Source: Actinomadura xylanilytica (GTDB taxonomy: Bacteria > Actinomycetota > Actinomycetes > Streptosporangiales > Streptosporangiaceae). Taken from it: 64,000 bases of DNA. Position 1 is the stretch's first letter; each line of letters opens with the position of its first letter. The stretch is from assembly GCF_030283145.1 (NCBI RefSeq), contig NZ_JASNWE010000003.1, positions 1,178,001-1,242,000 of the forward strand, given 5' to 3'. The translations under genes were made by a program, and so were the position numbers. A model generated the notes under the pieces. The model did not search any database, was not told the origin of the DNA, and saw only the letters and a program-made list of their open reading frames with translations. Positions 26,128 to 35,416 of this stretch are shown here, one piece after another.

Positions 26128-26356
26128 ATCCTCATGTCGATGTTCCCAACACTAGGACATGCCGGGGCGCATCCCCGGATCGGATGTGATCACTGTCGCA
26201 CACCGCGAATGACCGACGAATACCCACAAAGTCCCGGATTGACCCTCCCGTGCGGGAAATCAGGCATTTCCGGAGAAGAACCGGCTGACCAGGAAATCCT
26301 CCGCCGCCAGGGGCTTCAGGTCGGCCCGGCCGTCATCGACGCGCCCGGCACCCGAG

Positions 26357-26536
26357 TTACGGGGCGGCGCTCCCCAGGGCCAACGACAGTAGGACGAGGC
26401 CGACCCCGATGAGGACCATGCCGGCGAACTGCCCGCTGTCGTCCGCGCGGGCGCCCCGGTGGCGCCGCACCGACCTGAACGCCCAGCCGAACAGCGCCAG
26501 GGCTACGACGTCCATCACCACCATCAGTACGATCAC
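26357..26536 (-). CDS. 59-residue small membrane protein
   Basis: A short ORF from GTG 26536 to TAA 26357. It has two hydrophobic helices (about 2-19 and 39-55) joined by a basic loop with RSVRRHRGAR, so positive-inside rules put the loop in the cytoplasm. A strong GGGGGGAAG ribosome site lies 5 nt upstream of the GTG. Third-position G/C use looks coding. The function is unknown; it sits divergently from the saccharopine-dehydrogenase-like gene, in an otherwise empty 526-bp gap. Confidence 0.6.
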   Translation of the reverse strand: MIVLMVVMDVVALALFGWAFRSVRRHRGARADDSGQFAGMVLIGVGLVLLSLALGSAAP

Positions 26537-26653
26537 GCCAGCTTCCCCCCGATCACGGCCAGCCTAGAACATCTCCGGCGTACGGGTGGTGTCCCCGGCG
26601 AAGCGGGCGCCGGGCGTGACAGAATCCGGTTCGGTACTGGGAAGGGACCAGCC

Positions 26654-27841
26654 ATGATCGCCGACCGCCCGCACGACCTCGTCCTGGTCGGCGCCACCGG
26701 CTTCACCGGCGGGCTGACCGCCGACTACCTGGCCGCGCACGCGGACCCGGGCACCCGGTGGGCCCTCGCCGGACGCGACCGGGCCAAGCTGGAGACGGTG
26801 CGCGACCGGCTCGCCGCGGCCCGTCCCGCGCTCGCCGGCCTGCCGCTGCTGCACGCCGACGCCACCGACCCCGCCTCGCTGGAGGCGGTCGCCGGGGCGG
26901 CCCGGGTGGTGATCACCACGGTGGGCCCCTACGTCCGGCACGGCGAGCCGCTGGTGGCCGCGTGCGCGCGGGTCGGCACCGACTACGTCGACCTGACCGG
27001 CGAGCCCACCTTCGTCGACCGGATGTACGTCCGCCACCACGAACGGGCCGTCCGCACCGGGGCCCGGATCGTGCACGCCTGCGGGTTCGACTCGATCCCG
27101 CACGACCTCGGCGCCTACTTCACCGTCAAGCACCTCCCCGAGGGCGTGCCGCTGCACGTCGAGGGCTTCGTGCGGGCGCGGGGCGACGCGTCCGGCGGGA
27201 CCCTGCACTCGGCCGTCGGGGTGTTCGCCGACCTGCCCGGCATGATGCGGGCCGAGCGCGAGCGCGGCCGGGTGGAGCGGCGGCCGGCCGGCCGCCGGAT
27301 CCGGATGTCCCGGCGGCCCGTCCCGAGGTCGGGGATCGCGGGCGGCTGGACGCTGCCGCTCCCCTCTATCGACCCGCGGATCGTCACCCGCTCGGCCGCC
27401 GCGCTGGACCGCTACGGCCCCGACTTCTCCTACGGCCACTACATCGCGGTCAAGCGCCTGACCACGGCCGCCGGCATGGTGGCCGGATCGGGGGCCGCCG
27501 TGGCGCTCGCGCAGCTCCCGCCCACCCGGGCGCTGCTGCTCGGGCTCCGCGCGCCCGGCGCGGGCCCCTCCGCCGCGCAGCGCGCCCGCAACTGGTTCAG
27601 CGTGAAGTTCGTCGGCGAGGGCGGCGGCCGGCGGGTCGTCACCGAGGTCGCGGGCGGCGACCCCGGCTACGGCGAGACCGCCAAGATGCTCGCCGAGTCG
27701 GCGCTCAGCCTGGCGCACGACGACCTCCCCGAGACCGCAGGGCAGGTCACCACCGCGACCGCGATGGGCGACGCCCTCATCGCGCGGCTGACCAAGGCGG
27801 GGCTCACCTTCCGCGTTCTGGAGGACACCGCGGTCTCCTGA
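26654..27841 (+). CDS. Saccharopine-dehydrogenase-like NAD(P)-dependent reductase
   Basis: A 395-residue protein with an N-terminal Rossmann fold: DLVLVGATGFTGGL (about 8-21), a VITTVGPY segment and DLTGEP, then ACGFDSIPHDLG, all features of the saccharopine dehydrogenase NADP-binding family. In mycobacteria a relative (Rv2953) acts as a trans enoyl reductase in phthiocerol/phenolphthiocerol lipid synthesis. A short hydrophobic stretch lies near residues 275-295. The start ATG has GAAGGGA upstream. A role as a reductase on lipid intermediates is possible but not shown. It is far from the synthase operon, so a link to it is speculative. Confidence 0.85.
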   Translation: MIADRPHDLVLVGATGFTGGLTADYLAAHADPGTRWALAGRDRAKLETVRDRLAAARPALAGLPLLHADATDPASLEAVAGAARVVITTVGPYVRHGEPLVAACARVGTDYVDLTGEPTFVDRMYVRHHERAVRTGARIVHACGFDSIPHDLGAYFTVKHLPEGVPLHVEGFVRARGDASGGTLHSAVGVFADLPGMMRAERERGRVERRPAGRRIRMSRRPVPRSGIAGGWTLPLPSIDPRIVTRSAAALDRYGPDFSYGHYIAVKRLTTAAGMVAGSGAAVALAQLPPTRALLLGLRAPGAGPSAAQRARNWFSVKFVGEGGGRRVVTEVAGGDPGYGETAKMLAESALSLAHDDLPETAGQVTTATAMGDALIARLTKAGLTFRVLEDTAVS

Positions 27842-27870
27842 GGCGGGTTCATGCCCGCGGGACCCGCCGG

Positions 27871-28218
27871 TCAGCCGGCGAAGCGGCGCTTCAGGACCCG
27901 GCTCAGCGCCTCGGCGACCTCTTCGGACAGGCCGCCGTCGCCCGGCGGCGGGCCCGACCGGACCAGGCCGGTGGCGGACGGCCCGTCGCGGACGGCCTCG
28001 CGGGTGTGCCCGCAGTCGCGGCACTCGATCTCGCCGAGCCGGCACACCAGCGCGGCGGAGGCGCAGGCGGCGCAGCGGTCGAGATCGTCGGCCCAGTCGT
28101 GGGCGGTCTGGCAGCCGGGGCAGACCAGCACCTGGCGATCCGCCCGGACCCCGCGCTTCCAGGGGCTCGCGCCGCGCACAGGGTCGGTCTGCCGCGCCCC
28201 GCATCGGAAGCAGGGCAT
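27871..28218 (-). CDS. Double zinc-ribbon protein
   Basis: A 115-residue protein with four CxxC pairs: CFRC, CPGC, CAAC and CRDC, the arrangement of two stacked zinc ribbons. The C-terminal 40 or so residues are Gly/Pro-rich and then helical. ATG 28218 is chosen because GGAGG lies 5 nt upstream; the open frame extends further but without a ribosome site. It may bind nucleic acid or a protein partner. The gene is in the same direction as and just downstream of ahpE, so they may be co-transcribed. Confidence 0.75.
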   Translation of the reverse strand: MPCFRCGARQTDPVRGASPWKRGVRADRQVLVCPGCQTAHDWADDLDRCAACASAALVCRLGEIECRDCGHTREAVRDGPSATGLVRSGPPPGDGGLSEEVAEALSRVLKRRFAG

Positions 28219-28287
28219 CACACCTCCAGGGGTGCGGGGGCCGGACCGGTCGGCGGCGCGCGCCGCGGGCCGGTCCGGACCTGTCAC

Positions 28288-28743
28288 TCAGAGCCCGGCG
28301 AGCGCCTTGCGGTACTCGTCGATGTCGCGCGCGTCCGGAATCGCGTTCACGACCTTCCAGCGGACGACGCCCTCGGTGTCGATGATGAAGGTGCCGCGGG
28401 TGGCGAGCCCCTTCTCCTCGTCGAAGACGCCGAAGCGCTGCGCCACGCCGCCGTGCGGCCAGAAGTCCGACAGCAGCGGGAACTGGTACTTCTCCTGCTC
28501 GGACCAGGCCCGCAGGGCGAACACCGAGTCGACCGAGACGGCGAGCACCTGGACGTCGTCGCCGCCCAGCGTGGGCAGCTCGTCCCGGATGGTGCACAGC
28601 TCGCCGGTGCACACGCCGCTGAAGGCCAGCGGGTAGAACACCAGGACGACGTTCTTCCCGCACAGGCCCGACAGCTTCACCGGGGTCCCGTGCTGGTCCT
28701 TGAGCTCGAAGTCCGGTGCCTCGTCGCCTACCTCAACCGCCAA
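28288..28743 (-). CDS. ahpE: One-Cys peroxiredoxin AhpE
   Basis: A 151-residue thiol peroxidase that reduces peroxides and peroxynitrite in the cytoplasm. The peroxidatic Cys45 lies in FSGVCTGELC, and a second Cys follows at 50. Length, Cys position and context match mycobacterial AhpE, which lies next to a DUF3052 gene and aceE (Rv2238c, Rv2239c, Rv2241). The start ATG follows GGGAGAAGG. The 212-bp gap before the DUF3052 gene contains a hairpin, so it probably has its own promoter. Confidence 0.92.
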   Translation of the reverse strand: MAVEVGDEAPDFELKDQHGTPVKLSGLCGKNVVLVFYPLAFSGVCTGELCTIRDELPTLGGDDVQVLAVSVDSVFALRAWSEQEKYQFPLLSDFWPHGGVAQRFGVFDEEKGLATRGTFIIDTEGVVRWKVVNAIPDARDIDEYRKALAGL

Positions 28744-28873
28744 AACGCCTTCTCCCGCGGATCGTCCCCCGCAGCACTGCGGGGGAGCCGGCGCCCTCCA
28801 CGGCCGTGAAGGGCGTCACCAGTCTGCCAGCACCCGCGTGAGGGCCGGGGCGCAGCCCGGACCGGCCGACCAC

Positions 28874-28916
28874 GGAGCCCCCGGAGCGTGCCGCCTGACG
28901 GCGCGCTCCGGGCTCC
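28874..28916 (-). terminator. Hairpin downstream of the DUF3052 gene
   Basis: Arms GGAGCC...CGGAGCG and CGCTCCG...GGCTCC pair over about 13 bp with a 2-nt bulge. The hairpin lies 40 bp past the DUF3052 stop codon on the minus strand. Confidence 0.5.
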
Positions 28917-28955
28917 CTGGGCCGGCCGGGCCGGCGAGATCCCGGTCCCCCGGGG

Positions 28956-29384
28956 CTACTTGCGCACCTTCGGCGCGACCAGGCGCGTGCCGGACCACTC
29001 CTTGGCCGCGCTCACGCTGCTCGTCTGCGACAGGCCCGCCGTCTGGGCGGCCTCGCCGATGTCACTGGGCTCCACGTGCCCGTCCCGGCCCGCCTTGGGC
29101 GTCAGCAGCCAGATCTGGCCACCGCCGGTGAGGGGGATCATGGCGTCGGTCAGGCCCTCGAACAGGTCGCCGTCCTCGTCCCGCCACCACAGCAGCACGA
29201 CGTCGACCACATCCTCGTAGTCCTCGTCGACCAACTCGTTCCCCGTAGCGGCCTCGACGGAGCCGCGAAGCTCCTCGTCGACGTCGTCGTCGAAGCCGAT
29301 CTCCTGCACCACCTGGCCCGCCTTGAGGCCGAGCCGTTCGGCCAGGCTGCGCTCAGACTGCGCCTGACCCGCGGTCGCGCTCAC
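28956..29384 (-). CDS. DUF3052-family protein
   Basis: A 142-residue acidic protein: a helical N-terminus (SLAERLGLKAGQVVQEIGFDDDVDEEL), a central acidic segment VDEDYEDVVDVVLLWWRDEDGDL, then a beta-rich end with GGGQIWLLTPKAGRDGHVE. DUF3052 is conserved in actinobacteria next to ahpE and aceE; its function is unknown. The GTG at 29384 is chosen for its GGAGGA site 6 nt upstream; the open frame extends 41 codons further but lacks coding character there. Confidence 0.88.
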   Translation of the reverse strand: MSATAGQAQSERSLAERLGLKAGQVVQEIGFDDDVDEELRGSVEAATGNELVDEDYEDVVDVVLLWWRDEDGDLFEGLTDAMIPLTGGGQIWLLTPKAGRDGHVEPSDIGEAAQTAGLSQTSSVSAAKEWSGTRLVAPKVRK

Positions 29385-29610
29385 GAAAGTCCTCCCATGG
29401 TCGAAAGTCCGCACGATGCCTTCTCCGGCCCCCCGGGACGGGGTGGCCCGCCCGCACCTGTGCGGCGTTTGCCGGACAGTCCACACAAGCGAGGGGCTCT
29501 CGCGCAAGTGTCTTCCCCGCTTTTGGTGGGCTCATTGGCCCAAATACGCAGGTGGACGTCACAGCTCATCCACTGAGCGTAACAACCCGCGCTCAGCGCG
29601 CAAGACGCGC

Positions 29611-30018
29611 TCATCCCGCGAGGAGGGACAACCGTACCTGCCGGACGGGGTTGTCAACGTTGAGGTCGACCAGTGCCACCGACTGCCACGTACCCAGCGC
29701 GAGCCTCCCGTCCAAGACCGGAATGGTCGCATACGACGGGACCAAAGCCGGCATCACATGTGACCGACCGTGGCCACGGGAACCGTGCGCGTGCCGCCAG
29801 CGGTCGTCTGCGGGCAGCAGATCGCCCAGCGCGGCCAGCAGGTCGTCGTCGCTGCCCGCGCCCAGTTCCATGATCGCCACGCCGGCGGTGGCGTGCGGCA
29901 CGAAAACGTTCAGCAGGCCGTCGCCTCCGGCACCGGCGGCGAACCGCTCGCATTCGGGCGTGATGTCGTGCACGGCCTCCTTGTTCCCCGTGGTCACCTC
30001 GACCACCGTGCTCTTCAT
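29611..30018 (-). CDS. YjbQ/UPF0047-family protein
   Basis: A 135-residue protein of the YjbQ family, which forms trimers and has been linked to thiamine-phosphate-synthase-like activity. It shows LLNVFVPHATAGVAIME (His in PHAT), DLLPADDRWRHA, the GHGRSHVMPAL segment and LGTWQSVALVDLN. These histidine clusters are the family's metal-like site. It is transcribed away from aceE, with 253 bp between the two starts. The physiological role is unresolved even in well-studied bacteria. Confidence 0.9.
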   Translation of the reverse strand: MKSTVVEVTTGNKEAVHDITPECERFAAGAGGDGLLNVFVPHATAGVAIMELGAGSDDDLLAALGDLLPADDRWRHAHGSRGHGRSHVMPALVPSYATIPVLDGRLALGTWQSVALVDLNVDNPVRQVRLSLLAG

Positions 30019-30271
30019 GGTCCCTGTCTACCCCATCGGCGGGACCCGGCCGCCACCGGCGGTTCGCCCGGGAAAAAAGGGACCTGAAATTGCACTGGCA
30101 CCCCGGCTGACCGGGGAGAATGGTTACCGGTTGGTAGAGATGCGTTAGCCCGCACGAAGGGCGACGATGGATCATCGACCACGGCGACGAACAGTCGTTC
30201 TGAGACCGCCGACCGCCCGACGCGGCGGGCGGGGGCCTCACAGCAAAGACGGTAAGCACAGAGGGGACCCC

Positions 30272-33061
30272 GTGGCTTCCGGACGTCAACGTTTTTCGAT
30301 CATCAGCGACGGCCTGCCGAGTCAGCTGCCCGACATCAACCCGGACGAGACCCGGGAATGGCTGGAATCGCTGGACACCGTCATCAAGACCGAGGGGCGC
30401 GGCAGGGCGCGCTACGTGATGCTGCGCCTTCTCGAGCGGGCCCGAGAGCAGCAGGTCGGGGTGCCCGGCCTGCGCAGCACCGACTTCATCAACACCATCC
30501 CGCCGGAGCACGAACCCTGGTTCCCCGGCGACGAGCACATCGAGCGGCGCATCCGCGCCTACATCCGCTGGAACGCCGCGATCATGGTGTCCCGCGCGAA
30601 CCGCCCCACGCTCGGCGTCGGCGGGCACATCGCCACCTACGCCTCGGCCGCCTCGCTGTACGAGGTCGGCTTCAACCACTTCTTCCGGGGCAAGGACCAC
30701 GGCGAGTCCGGCGACCAGGTCTTCATCCAGGGGCACGCCGCGCCCGGCATCTACGCCCGCGCGTTCCTCGAGGGCCGGCTGCCCGAGGGCAGGCTCGACG
30801 GGTTCCGCCAGGAGCAGTCGCACCCCGGCGGCGGGCTGTCGTCCTACCCGCACCCGCGGCTGATGCCGGACTTCTGGGAGTTCCCCACGGTGTCCATGGG
30901 GCTCACCGCGATCGACTCGATCTACCAGGCCCGGTTCAACCGCTACCTGTACAACCGCAAGATCAAGGACACCTCGCGCTCGCACGTGTGGGCCTTCCTC
31001 GGCGACGGCGAGATGGCCGAGCCCGAGTCGCTCGGCGCGATCGGGCTGGCCGCGCGCGAGGAGCTCGACAACCTGACCTTCGTGATCAACTGCAACCTCC
31101 AGCAGCTCGACGGCCCGGTCCGCGGTAACGGCAAGATCATCCAGGAGCTGGAGTCGTACTTCCGCGGCGCCGGCTGGAACGTGATCAAGGTGGTCTGGGG
31201 CCGCGACTGGGACCCCCTCCTGGCGCAGGACGCCGACGGCGTGCTGGTCAACAAGATGAACACCACCCCCGACGGGCAGTTCCAGACCTTCACCGTCGAG
31301 TCCGGCGGGTACATCCGCGACAAGTTCTTCGGCGACGACCCCCGGCTGCGCCGGATCGTCCAGGACCTGACGGACGACGACCTGCGCAAGCTGTCCCGCG
31401 GCGGGCACGACTACCGCAAGGTCTACGCGGCGTTCAAGTCGGCCCGCGAGCACGTCGGCCAGCCGACCGTGATCCTCGCGCACACCATCAAGGGCTGGAC
31501 GCTCGGCTCCGACTTCGAGGCGCGCAACGCCACGCACCAGATGAAGAAGCTCACCAAGGCCGAGCTGAAGGAGTTCCGCGACCGGCTCTACCTCGACATC
31601 CCCGACGCCGCCCTCGAGGGCGAGCTGCCGCCCTACTACCACCCGGGCGAGGACTCCGACGAGATCCAGTACATGCGCGAGCGGCGCGCGGCGCTGGGCG
31701 GGTTCCTGCCCAAGCGGGTGGTCCGGGCCAAGCCGCTCAAGCTGCCCGGCGACCCGGTGTACGCCGAGCTGAAGAAGGGCTCGGGCAAGCAGAGCATCGC
31801 CACCACGATGGCGTTCGTCCGGCTGCTCAAGGACCTGATCAAGAACGAGAACATCGGCGCCCGGTTCGTCCCGATCGCCCCGGACGAGTACCGGACGTTC
31901 GGGATGGACTCGCTGTTCCCGACGTCCAAGATCTACTCGCCGCACGGGCAGACCTACGACGCGGTGGACCGCAAGCTGCTGCTGTCGTACAAGGAGTCCG
32001 AGCAGGGGCAGATGCTGCACGAGGGGATCAGCGAGGCCGGCTCGATGGCCTCCGCGATCGCCGCGGGCAGCGCCTACGCCACGCACGGCGAGTTCATGAT
32101 CCCGGTCTACATCTTCTACTCGATGTTCGGCTTCCAGCGGACCGGCGACCAGATGTGGGCGCTGGGCGACCAGATGGGCCGCGGCTTCCTGCTGGGGGCC
32201 ACCGCCGGGCGCACCACCCTCACCGGCGAGGGGCTCCAGCACGCCGACGGCCACTCGCCGCTGCTCGCCGCGACCAACCCGGCCTGCGTCCACTACGACC
32301 CGACGTGGGCGTTCGAGCTGGCCCACATCACCCAGGACGCGCTGCGCCGGATGTACGGCTCGTCCGAAGAGCACCCCCAGGGCGAGGACGTCTTCTACTA
32401 CCTCACCGTGTACAACGAGCCCTACCAGCAGCCGGCCGAGCCCGAGGGCGTCGACGTCGACGGGCTACTCAAGGGCCTGTACCGCTACCGGGAGGCGCCC
32501 GAGCCGGCGACCGGCAACGGCCAGGCGCCCAGGGCGCAGATCATGGCGTCCGGCGTCGGGGGCCGCTGGGCCGTCGAGGCGCAGCGGATGCTGGCCGAGG
32601 ACTGGGGCGTGGCCGCCGACGTGTGGTCGGCGACCTCGTGGAACGAGCTGGCCCGCGAGGCCGCGGCGTGCGACAAGTGGAACCTGCTGCACCCCGAGGA
32701 GGAGCAGCGCGTCCCGTACGTGACCCGGGTCCTGGAGAACGTGCCGGGGCCGATCGTCGCGGTGTCGGACTACATGCGGGCCGTGCCCGACCAGATCGCC
32801 TCCTGGGTGCCCGGCGACTTCACCTCGCTCGGCACCGACGGCTACGGCTTCTCCGACACCCGCGCCGCCGCCCGCCGGTTCTTCCACGTGGACGCGGCGT
32901 CGGTCGTGCTGGCCGTGCTCACCCGGCTGGCCCGGCACGGCGAGGTCAAGCAGGAGACGCTCCAGCAGGCGATCGACCGCTACCAGCTCGGCGCCGACGT
33001 CAGCACCGTCTTCGCGGGCGGCGTGGGCAGCGCCGAGAGCAACACCGGCGGCGACGCGTAG
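30272..33061 (+). CDS. aceE: Pyruvate dehydrogenase E1 component, homodimeric
   Basis: A 929-residue thiamine-diphosphate enzyme that decarboxylates pyruvate and acetylates the lipoyl group of E2. It carries the ThDP motif GDGE (244-247) ending in NCNLQQLDGP, an N-terminal helical region SDGLPSQLPDINPDETREWLESLD, and a C-terminal transketolase-like domain. GTG 30272 is preferred: it gives the family's usual length and has GAGGGG upstream. The long frame upstream lacks a ribosome site. Actinobacteria use this AceE with a shared oxoglutarate dehydrogenase system. No E2 or E3 gene is adjacent. Confidence 0.96.
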   Translation: MASGRQRFSIISDGLPSQLPDINPDETREWLESLDTVIKTEGRGRARYVMLRLLERAREQQVGVPGLRSTDFINTIPPEHEPWFPGDEHIERRIRAYIRWNAAIMVSRANRPTLGVGGHIATYASAASLYEVGFNHFFRGKDHGESGDQVFIQGHAAPGIYARAFLEGRLPEGRLDGFRQEQSHPGGGLSSYPHPRLMPDFWEFPTVSMGLTAIDSIYQARFNRYLYNRKIKDTSRSHVWAFLGDGEMAEPESLGAIGLAAREELDNLTFVINCNLQQLDGPVRGNGKIIQELESYFRGAGWNVIKVVWGRDWDPLLAQDADGVLVNKMNTTPDGQFQTFTVESGGYIRDKFFGDDPRLRRIVQDLTDDDLRKLSRGGHDYRKVYAAFKSAREHVGQPTVILAHTIKGWTLGSDFEARNATHQMKKLTKAELKEFRDRLYLDIPDAALEGELPPYYHPGEDSDEIQYMRERRAALGGFLPKRVVRAKPLKLPGDPVYAELKKGSGKQSIATTMAFVRLLKDLIKNENIGARFVPIAPDEYRTFGMDSLFPTSKIYSPHGQTYDAVDRKLLLSYKESEQGQMLHEGISEAGSMASAIAAGSAYATHGEFMIPVYIFYSMFGFQRTGDQMWALGDQMGRGFLLGATAGRTTLTGEGLQHADGHSPLLAATNPACVHYDPTWAFELAHITQDALRRMYGSSEEHPQGEDVFYYLTVYNEPYQQPAEPEGVDVDGLLKGLYRYREAPEPATGNGQAPRAQIMASGVGGRWAVEAQRMLAEDWGVAADVWSATSWNELAREAAACDKWNLLHPEEEQRVPYVTRVLENVPGPIVAVSDYMRAVPDQIASWVPGDFTSLGTDGYGFSDTRAAARRFFHVDAASVVLAVLTRLARHGEVKQETLQQAIDRYQLGADVSTVFAGGVGSAESNTGGDA

Positions 33062-33123
33062 CGCACCGGCGCGGGCGGCGGGATCACGGAGGTGTAGGCC
33101 GTGATCCCCTCCCGGCGCCCCTG

Positions 33124-33151
33124 AGGGGCCCCGAGCGGCATCGGGGCCCCT
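33124..33151 (+). terminator. Rho-independent-type terminator after aceE
   Basis: Perfect 11-bp GC-rich arms (AGGGGCCCCGA and its complement) with a 6-nt loop, followed by TTT, lie 63 bp past the aceE stop. Confidence 0.8.
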
Positions 33152-33166
33152 TTCGCGTCCCCGGGG

Positions 33167-33547
33167 TCAGGCCGGGGGCGCCGGAGGCGTGTAGACGCCG
33201 AACTGGTTGCCGGACGGGTCGGTCAGGTAGGCGAAGACCAGCCCGCTCGGCGCGATCGTCGCGGGCATCAGCACCTCGCCCCCGAGCCTCTCGGCCTCGG
33301 CGCACGCGGCGGCGACGTCCCGGACGATCACCAGGAACGTGGCGTGGTTCTCGTCGCCCCCCTTGGTGTGCGCGATGCCGCCGCTCGGGGCGTCGGCGCC
33401 GGGGTACCTGATCAGGTCGTAGCCGCCGTCGGCGGAGTCCAGGGTGAACTTCCAGCCGAACAGCCCGCCGTAGAAGCTCTGCGCGGCCTCGGAGTGGTCG
33501 GTGCCGATCTGGAACCAGTTGACGGTGTCGTACGCCGGTGCGCTCAT
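33167..33547 (-). CDS. VOC-superfamily (glyoxalase/bleomycin-resistance-like) protein
   Basis: A 126-residue protein with two beta-alpha-beta-beta-beta units: TVNWFQIGTDHSEAAQSFYGGLFGW in the first and VFAYLTDPSGNQFGVYTP in the second. These are the typical VOC fold ends. The metal-ligand pattern is incomplete, so enzyme activity cannot be assumed. ATG 33547 has GGAGAACG upstream. It follows the WYL regulator gene on the same strand, and the regulator may control it. The substrate is unknown. Confidence 0.85.
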   Translation of the reverse strand: MSAPAYDTVNWFQIGTDHSEAAQSFYGGLFGWKFTLDSADGGYDLIRYPGADAPSGGIAHTKGGDENHATFLVIVRDVAAACAEAERLGGEVLMPATIAPSGLVFAYLTDPSGNQFGVYTPPAPPA

Positions 33548-33664
33548 GTCGTTCTCCGCGGTCGTGGTCGTGGTGGCCGTACGGCCGGGTGCGCCGTACG
33601 GCACGACTCTCGAACATGTGCGCGACAACCCTGTGTCGGTGTTTCCGCCGGACTTCCGAGGGGG

Positions 33665-34384
33665 TCAGACGAACTCGAGGGGGCGCGCCACATAGTCGGG
33701 CGGGGCGGTCCCCATCGCGTCGACGTCGCGCTCGGGCGCGGGCTCGTCGAGGAGCGCGGCCCGGACAACCCGGTCGGTGCGGAACACCCGGGCCTCGTCG
33801 CGCAGGCGGCACCAGCCGAGCAGGTACCAGTCGCGGCTGGATCCGGTGAACGCGACCGGCTCGACGTCGCGCCGCGTCTCGGCGCCGTACCGGTCGACGT
33901 AGCTGAGCCGCACCACGCGGCGGGCCCACATCGCCTCCTCCAGCACGGCGGGCACCGGGAGCGGCGGCACCGCGGCCGGGCCGCCCGCCCCGGCCGGGGC
34001 GACGAGGCGGATGCGGGCGGCCAGCTCGCGGGCCGAGGCGCTGTCGGCCGCCGACATCGCCGCGACGATCTTGTGCAGCGCGGTGCGGGCCGAGCGCGAG
34101 AACGGCGAGCCCTCGGCCCGGCCGAGCGCCACCGCGACCGCGACCGCCTCGGCCGGGGTGAAGTTGAGCGGCGGCAGCGTCCGGCTCTTGTCGAGGGTGT
34201 AGCCGCCGGTCCGGCCCACGTCGGCGAAGATCGGCACCCCGCCCTGCTGGAGCGCGCCGATGTCGCGTTCGATCGTCCGGACACTGACCTCGTACCGCGC
34301 GGCCAGCTCCCGGGCGCTGACCCGGCGCGGGGCGCAGGCGCGCAGCTCCTCCACCAGGGCGTACAGCCGGTCGGTACGGTTCAC
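33665..34384 (-). CDS. WYL-domain transcriptional regulator (YafY/DeoR-like HTH)
   Basis: A 239-residue regulator. The N-terminal winged helix-turn-helix reads ARELAARYEVSVRTIERDIGAL (about 24-45), then GGYTLDKSRTLPPLNFTPAEA. The C-terminal WYL domain includes RRVVRLSYVDRYG and WYLLGWCRLRDEARVFRTDRV. WYL domains sense ligands or nucleic acids, and such proteins regulate varied targets, including defence loci. Here the only close partner is the VOC gene 117 bp downstream, which suggests a local detoxification-type pair. Confidence 0.9.
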   Translation of the reverse strand: MNRTDRLYALVEELRACAPRRVSARELAARYEVSVRTIERDIGALQQGGVPIFADVGRTGGYTLDKSRTLPPLNFTPAEAVAVAVALGRAEGSPFSRSARTALHKIVAAMSAADSASARELAARIRLVAPAGAGGPAAVPPLPVPAVLEEAMWARRVVRLSYVDRYGAETRRDVEPVAFTGSSRDWYLLGWCRLRDEARVFRTDRVVRAALLDEPAPERDVDAMGTAPPDYVARPLEFV

Positions 34385-34459
34385 GCCGCGACCGTACGCC
34401 CCGCCTCCGACAATCCGCCCGGCCCCGGTCCGGTGCCCGGCCCGGCTCGCCAGGCCCGG

Positions 34460-35416
34460 TCAGAGGGTGGCGAGGAAGGCGATCATCGCGTCGTTGACCT
34501 CGGCGGGACGCTCCTGCTGCGTCCAGTGGCCGCAGCCCGGCAGCCAGACGACCTCGCGCAGGCCGGGCACGAGGTCGGCCATCCGCTCGATGCCCTCCAG
34601 CGCGCCGGGCGCGGTGACGACCAGGTCGCGGTCGCCCGCCACGAAGAGCGCCGGCGGGGTGATCGGCGCGCGGTGCCAGGCGGCGGTGAGCGCCCAGTTG
34701 CGGTCGAGGTTGCGGTACCAGTTGAGCGGGCCGGCGAAGCCGCTCTCGCGGTACTCGGCGGCGAAAGCGGCGATGTCGTCCTCGGTCAGCCAGCCGGGCA
34801 GCGCGTCCGGCTCCGCGCACACGTCGAGGAACCCGCCGCCCTCGGGGACGATCGGCACCAGGCCGGGCCCGTCGCCGGACCCCGCGTACAGCATCCGGCG
34901 GAACGTGGCCTCGGGGTCGCGGCCGAGCTCGGCCTCGGGGACGTCCGGACGCTGGAAGTGGACCATGTAGAAGCCGTCGCCGAGCATCGTGCGCATCGCC
35001 TCGACCGGCGGTCCGGACGAGCGCGGCCGGTGCGGCACCGACAGCCCGATCACGCCGCGCACCTTGTCGGGACGGAACTGGGCGGTGGCCCAGGCGACCG
35101 GCGCGCCCCAGTCGTGCCCGGCGACCACGGCGGTCTCCTCGCCGAGCGCGTCGATGAGCCCGACGGCGTCGCCGGCCAGGTGCAGGATCGAGTACTGGTC
35201 GGCCGCCTCGGGCCCGCCCGTGCGCGCGTAGCCGCGCTGGTCGGGCGCGACCGCGTGGAAGCCCGCGTCGGCGAGCGCGAGGAGCTGGTGCCGCCAGGAG
35301 TACCAGCACTCAGGGAAGCCGTGCAGCAGCAGGACCAGGGGCCCCTCGCCGGCCTCGGCGACGTGCATGCGCAATCCACTGGCGGACTCGACGTAACGGT
35401 GCCCGATCTCGGTCAT
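34460..35416 (-). CDS. Epoxide hydrolase-type alpha/beta hydrolase
   Basis: A 318-residue alpha/beta hydrolase with epoxide-hydrolase features: oxyanion motif HGFPE (about 32-36), nucleophile Asp102 in GHDWGA (a serine would mean esterase), a cap domain with tyrosines around YRNLDRNW, and the catalytic His in GCGHWTQQE. It should open epoxides to diols via an aspartyl ester. The length equals EphA/EphB-type enzymes of mycobacteria. ATG 35416 is preceded by AAGGAGG. It is monocistronic and the natural substrate is unknown. Confidence 0.9.
   Translation of the reverse strand: MTEIGHRYVESASGLRMHVAEAGEGPLVLLLHGFPECWYSWRHQLLALADAGFHAVAPDQRGYARTGGPEAADQYSILHLAGDAVGLIDALGEETAVVAGHDWGAPVAWATAQFRPDKVRGVIGLSVPHRPRSSGPPVEAMRTMLGDGFYMVHFQRPDVPEAELGRDPEATFRRMLYAGSGDGPGLVPIVPEGGGFLDVCAEPDALPGWLTEDDIAAFAAEYRESGFAGPLNWYRNLDRNWALTAAWHRAPITPPALFVAGDRDLVVTAPGALEGIERMADLVPGLREVVWLPGCGHWTQQERPAEVNDAMIAFLATL

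Noticed and set aside
29654..32374. Long minus-strand open frame opposite aceE
   Set aside because: Composition is typical of an antisense shadow (Val/Gly/Arg/His-rich) and the plus strand encodes a complete AceE.
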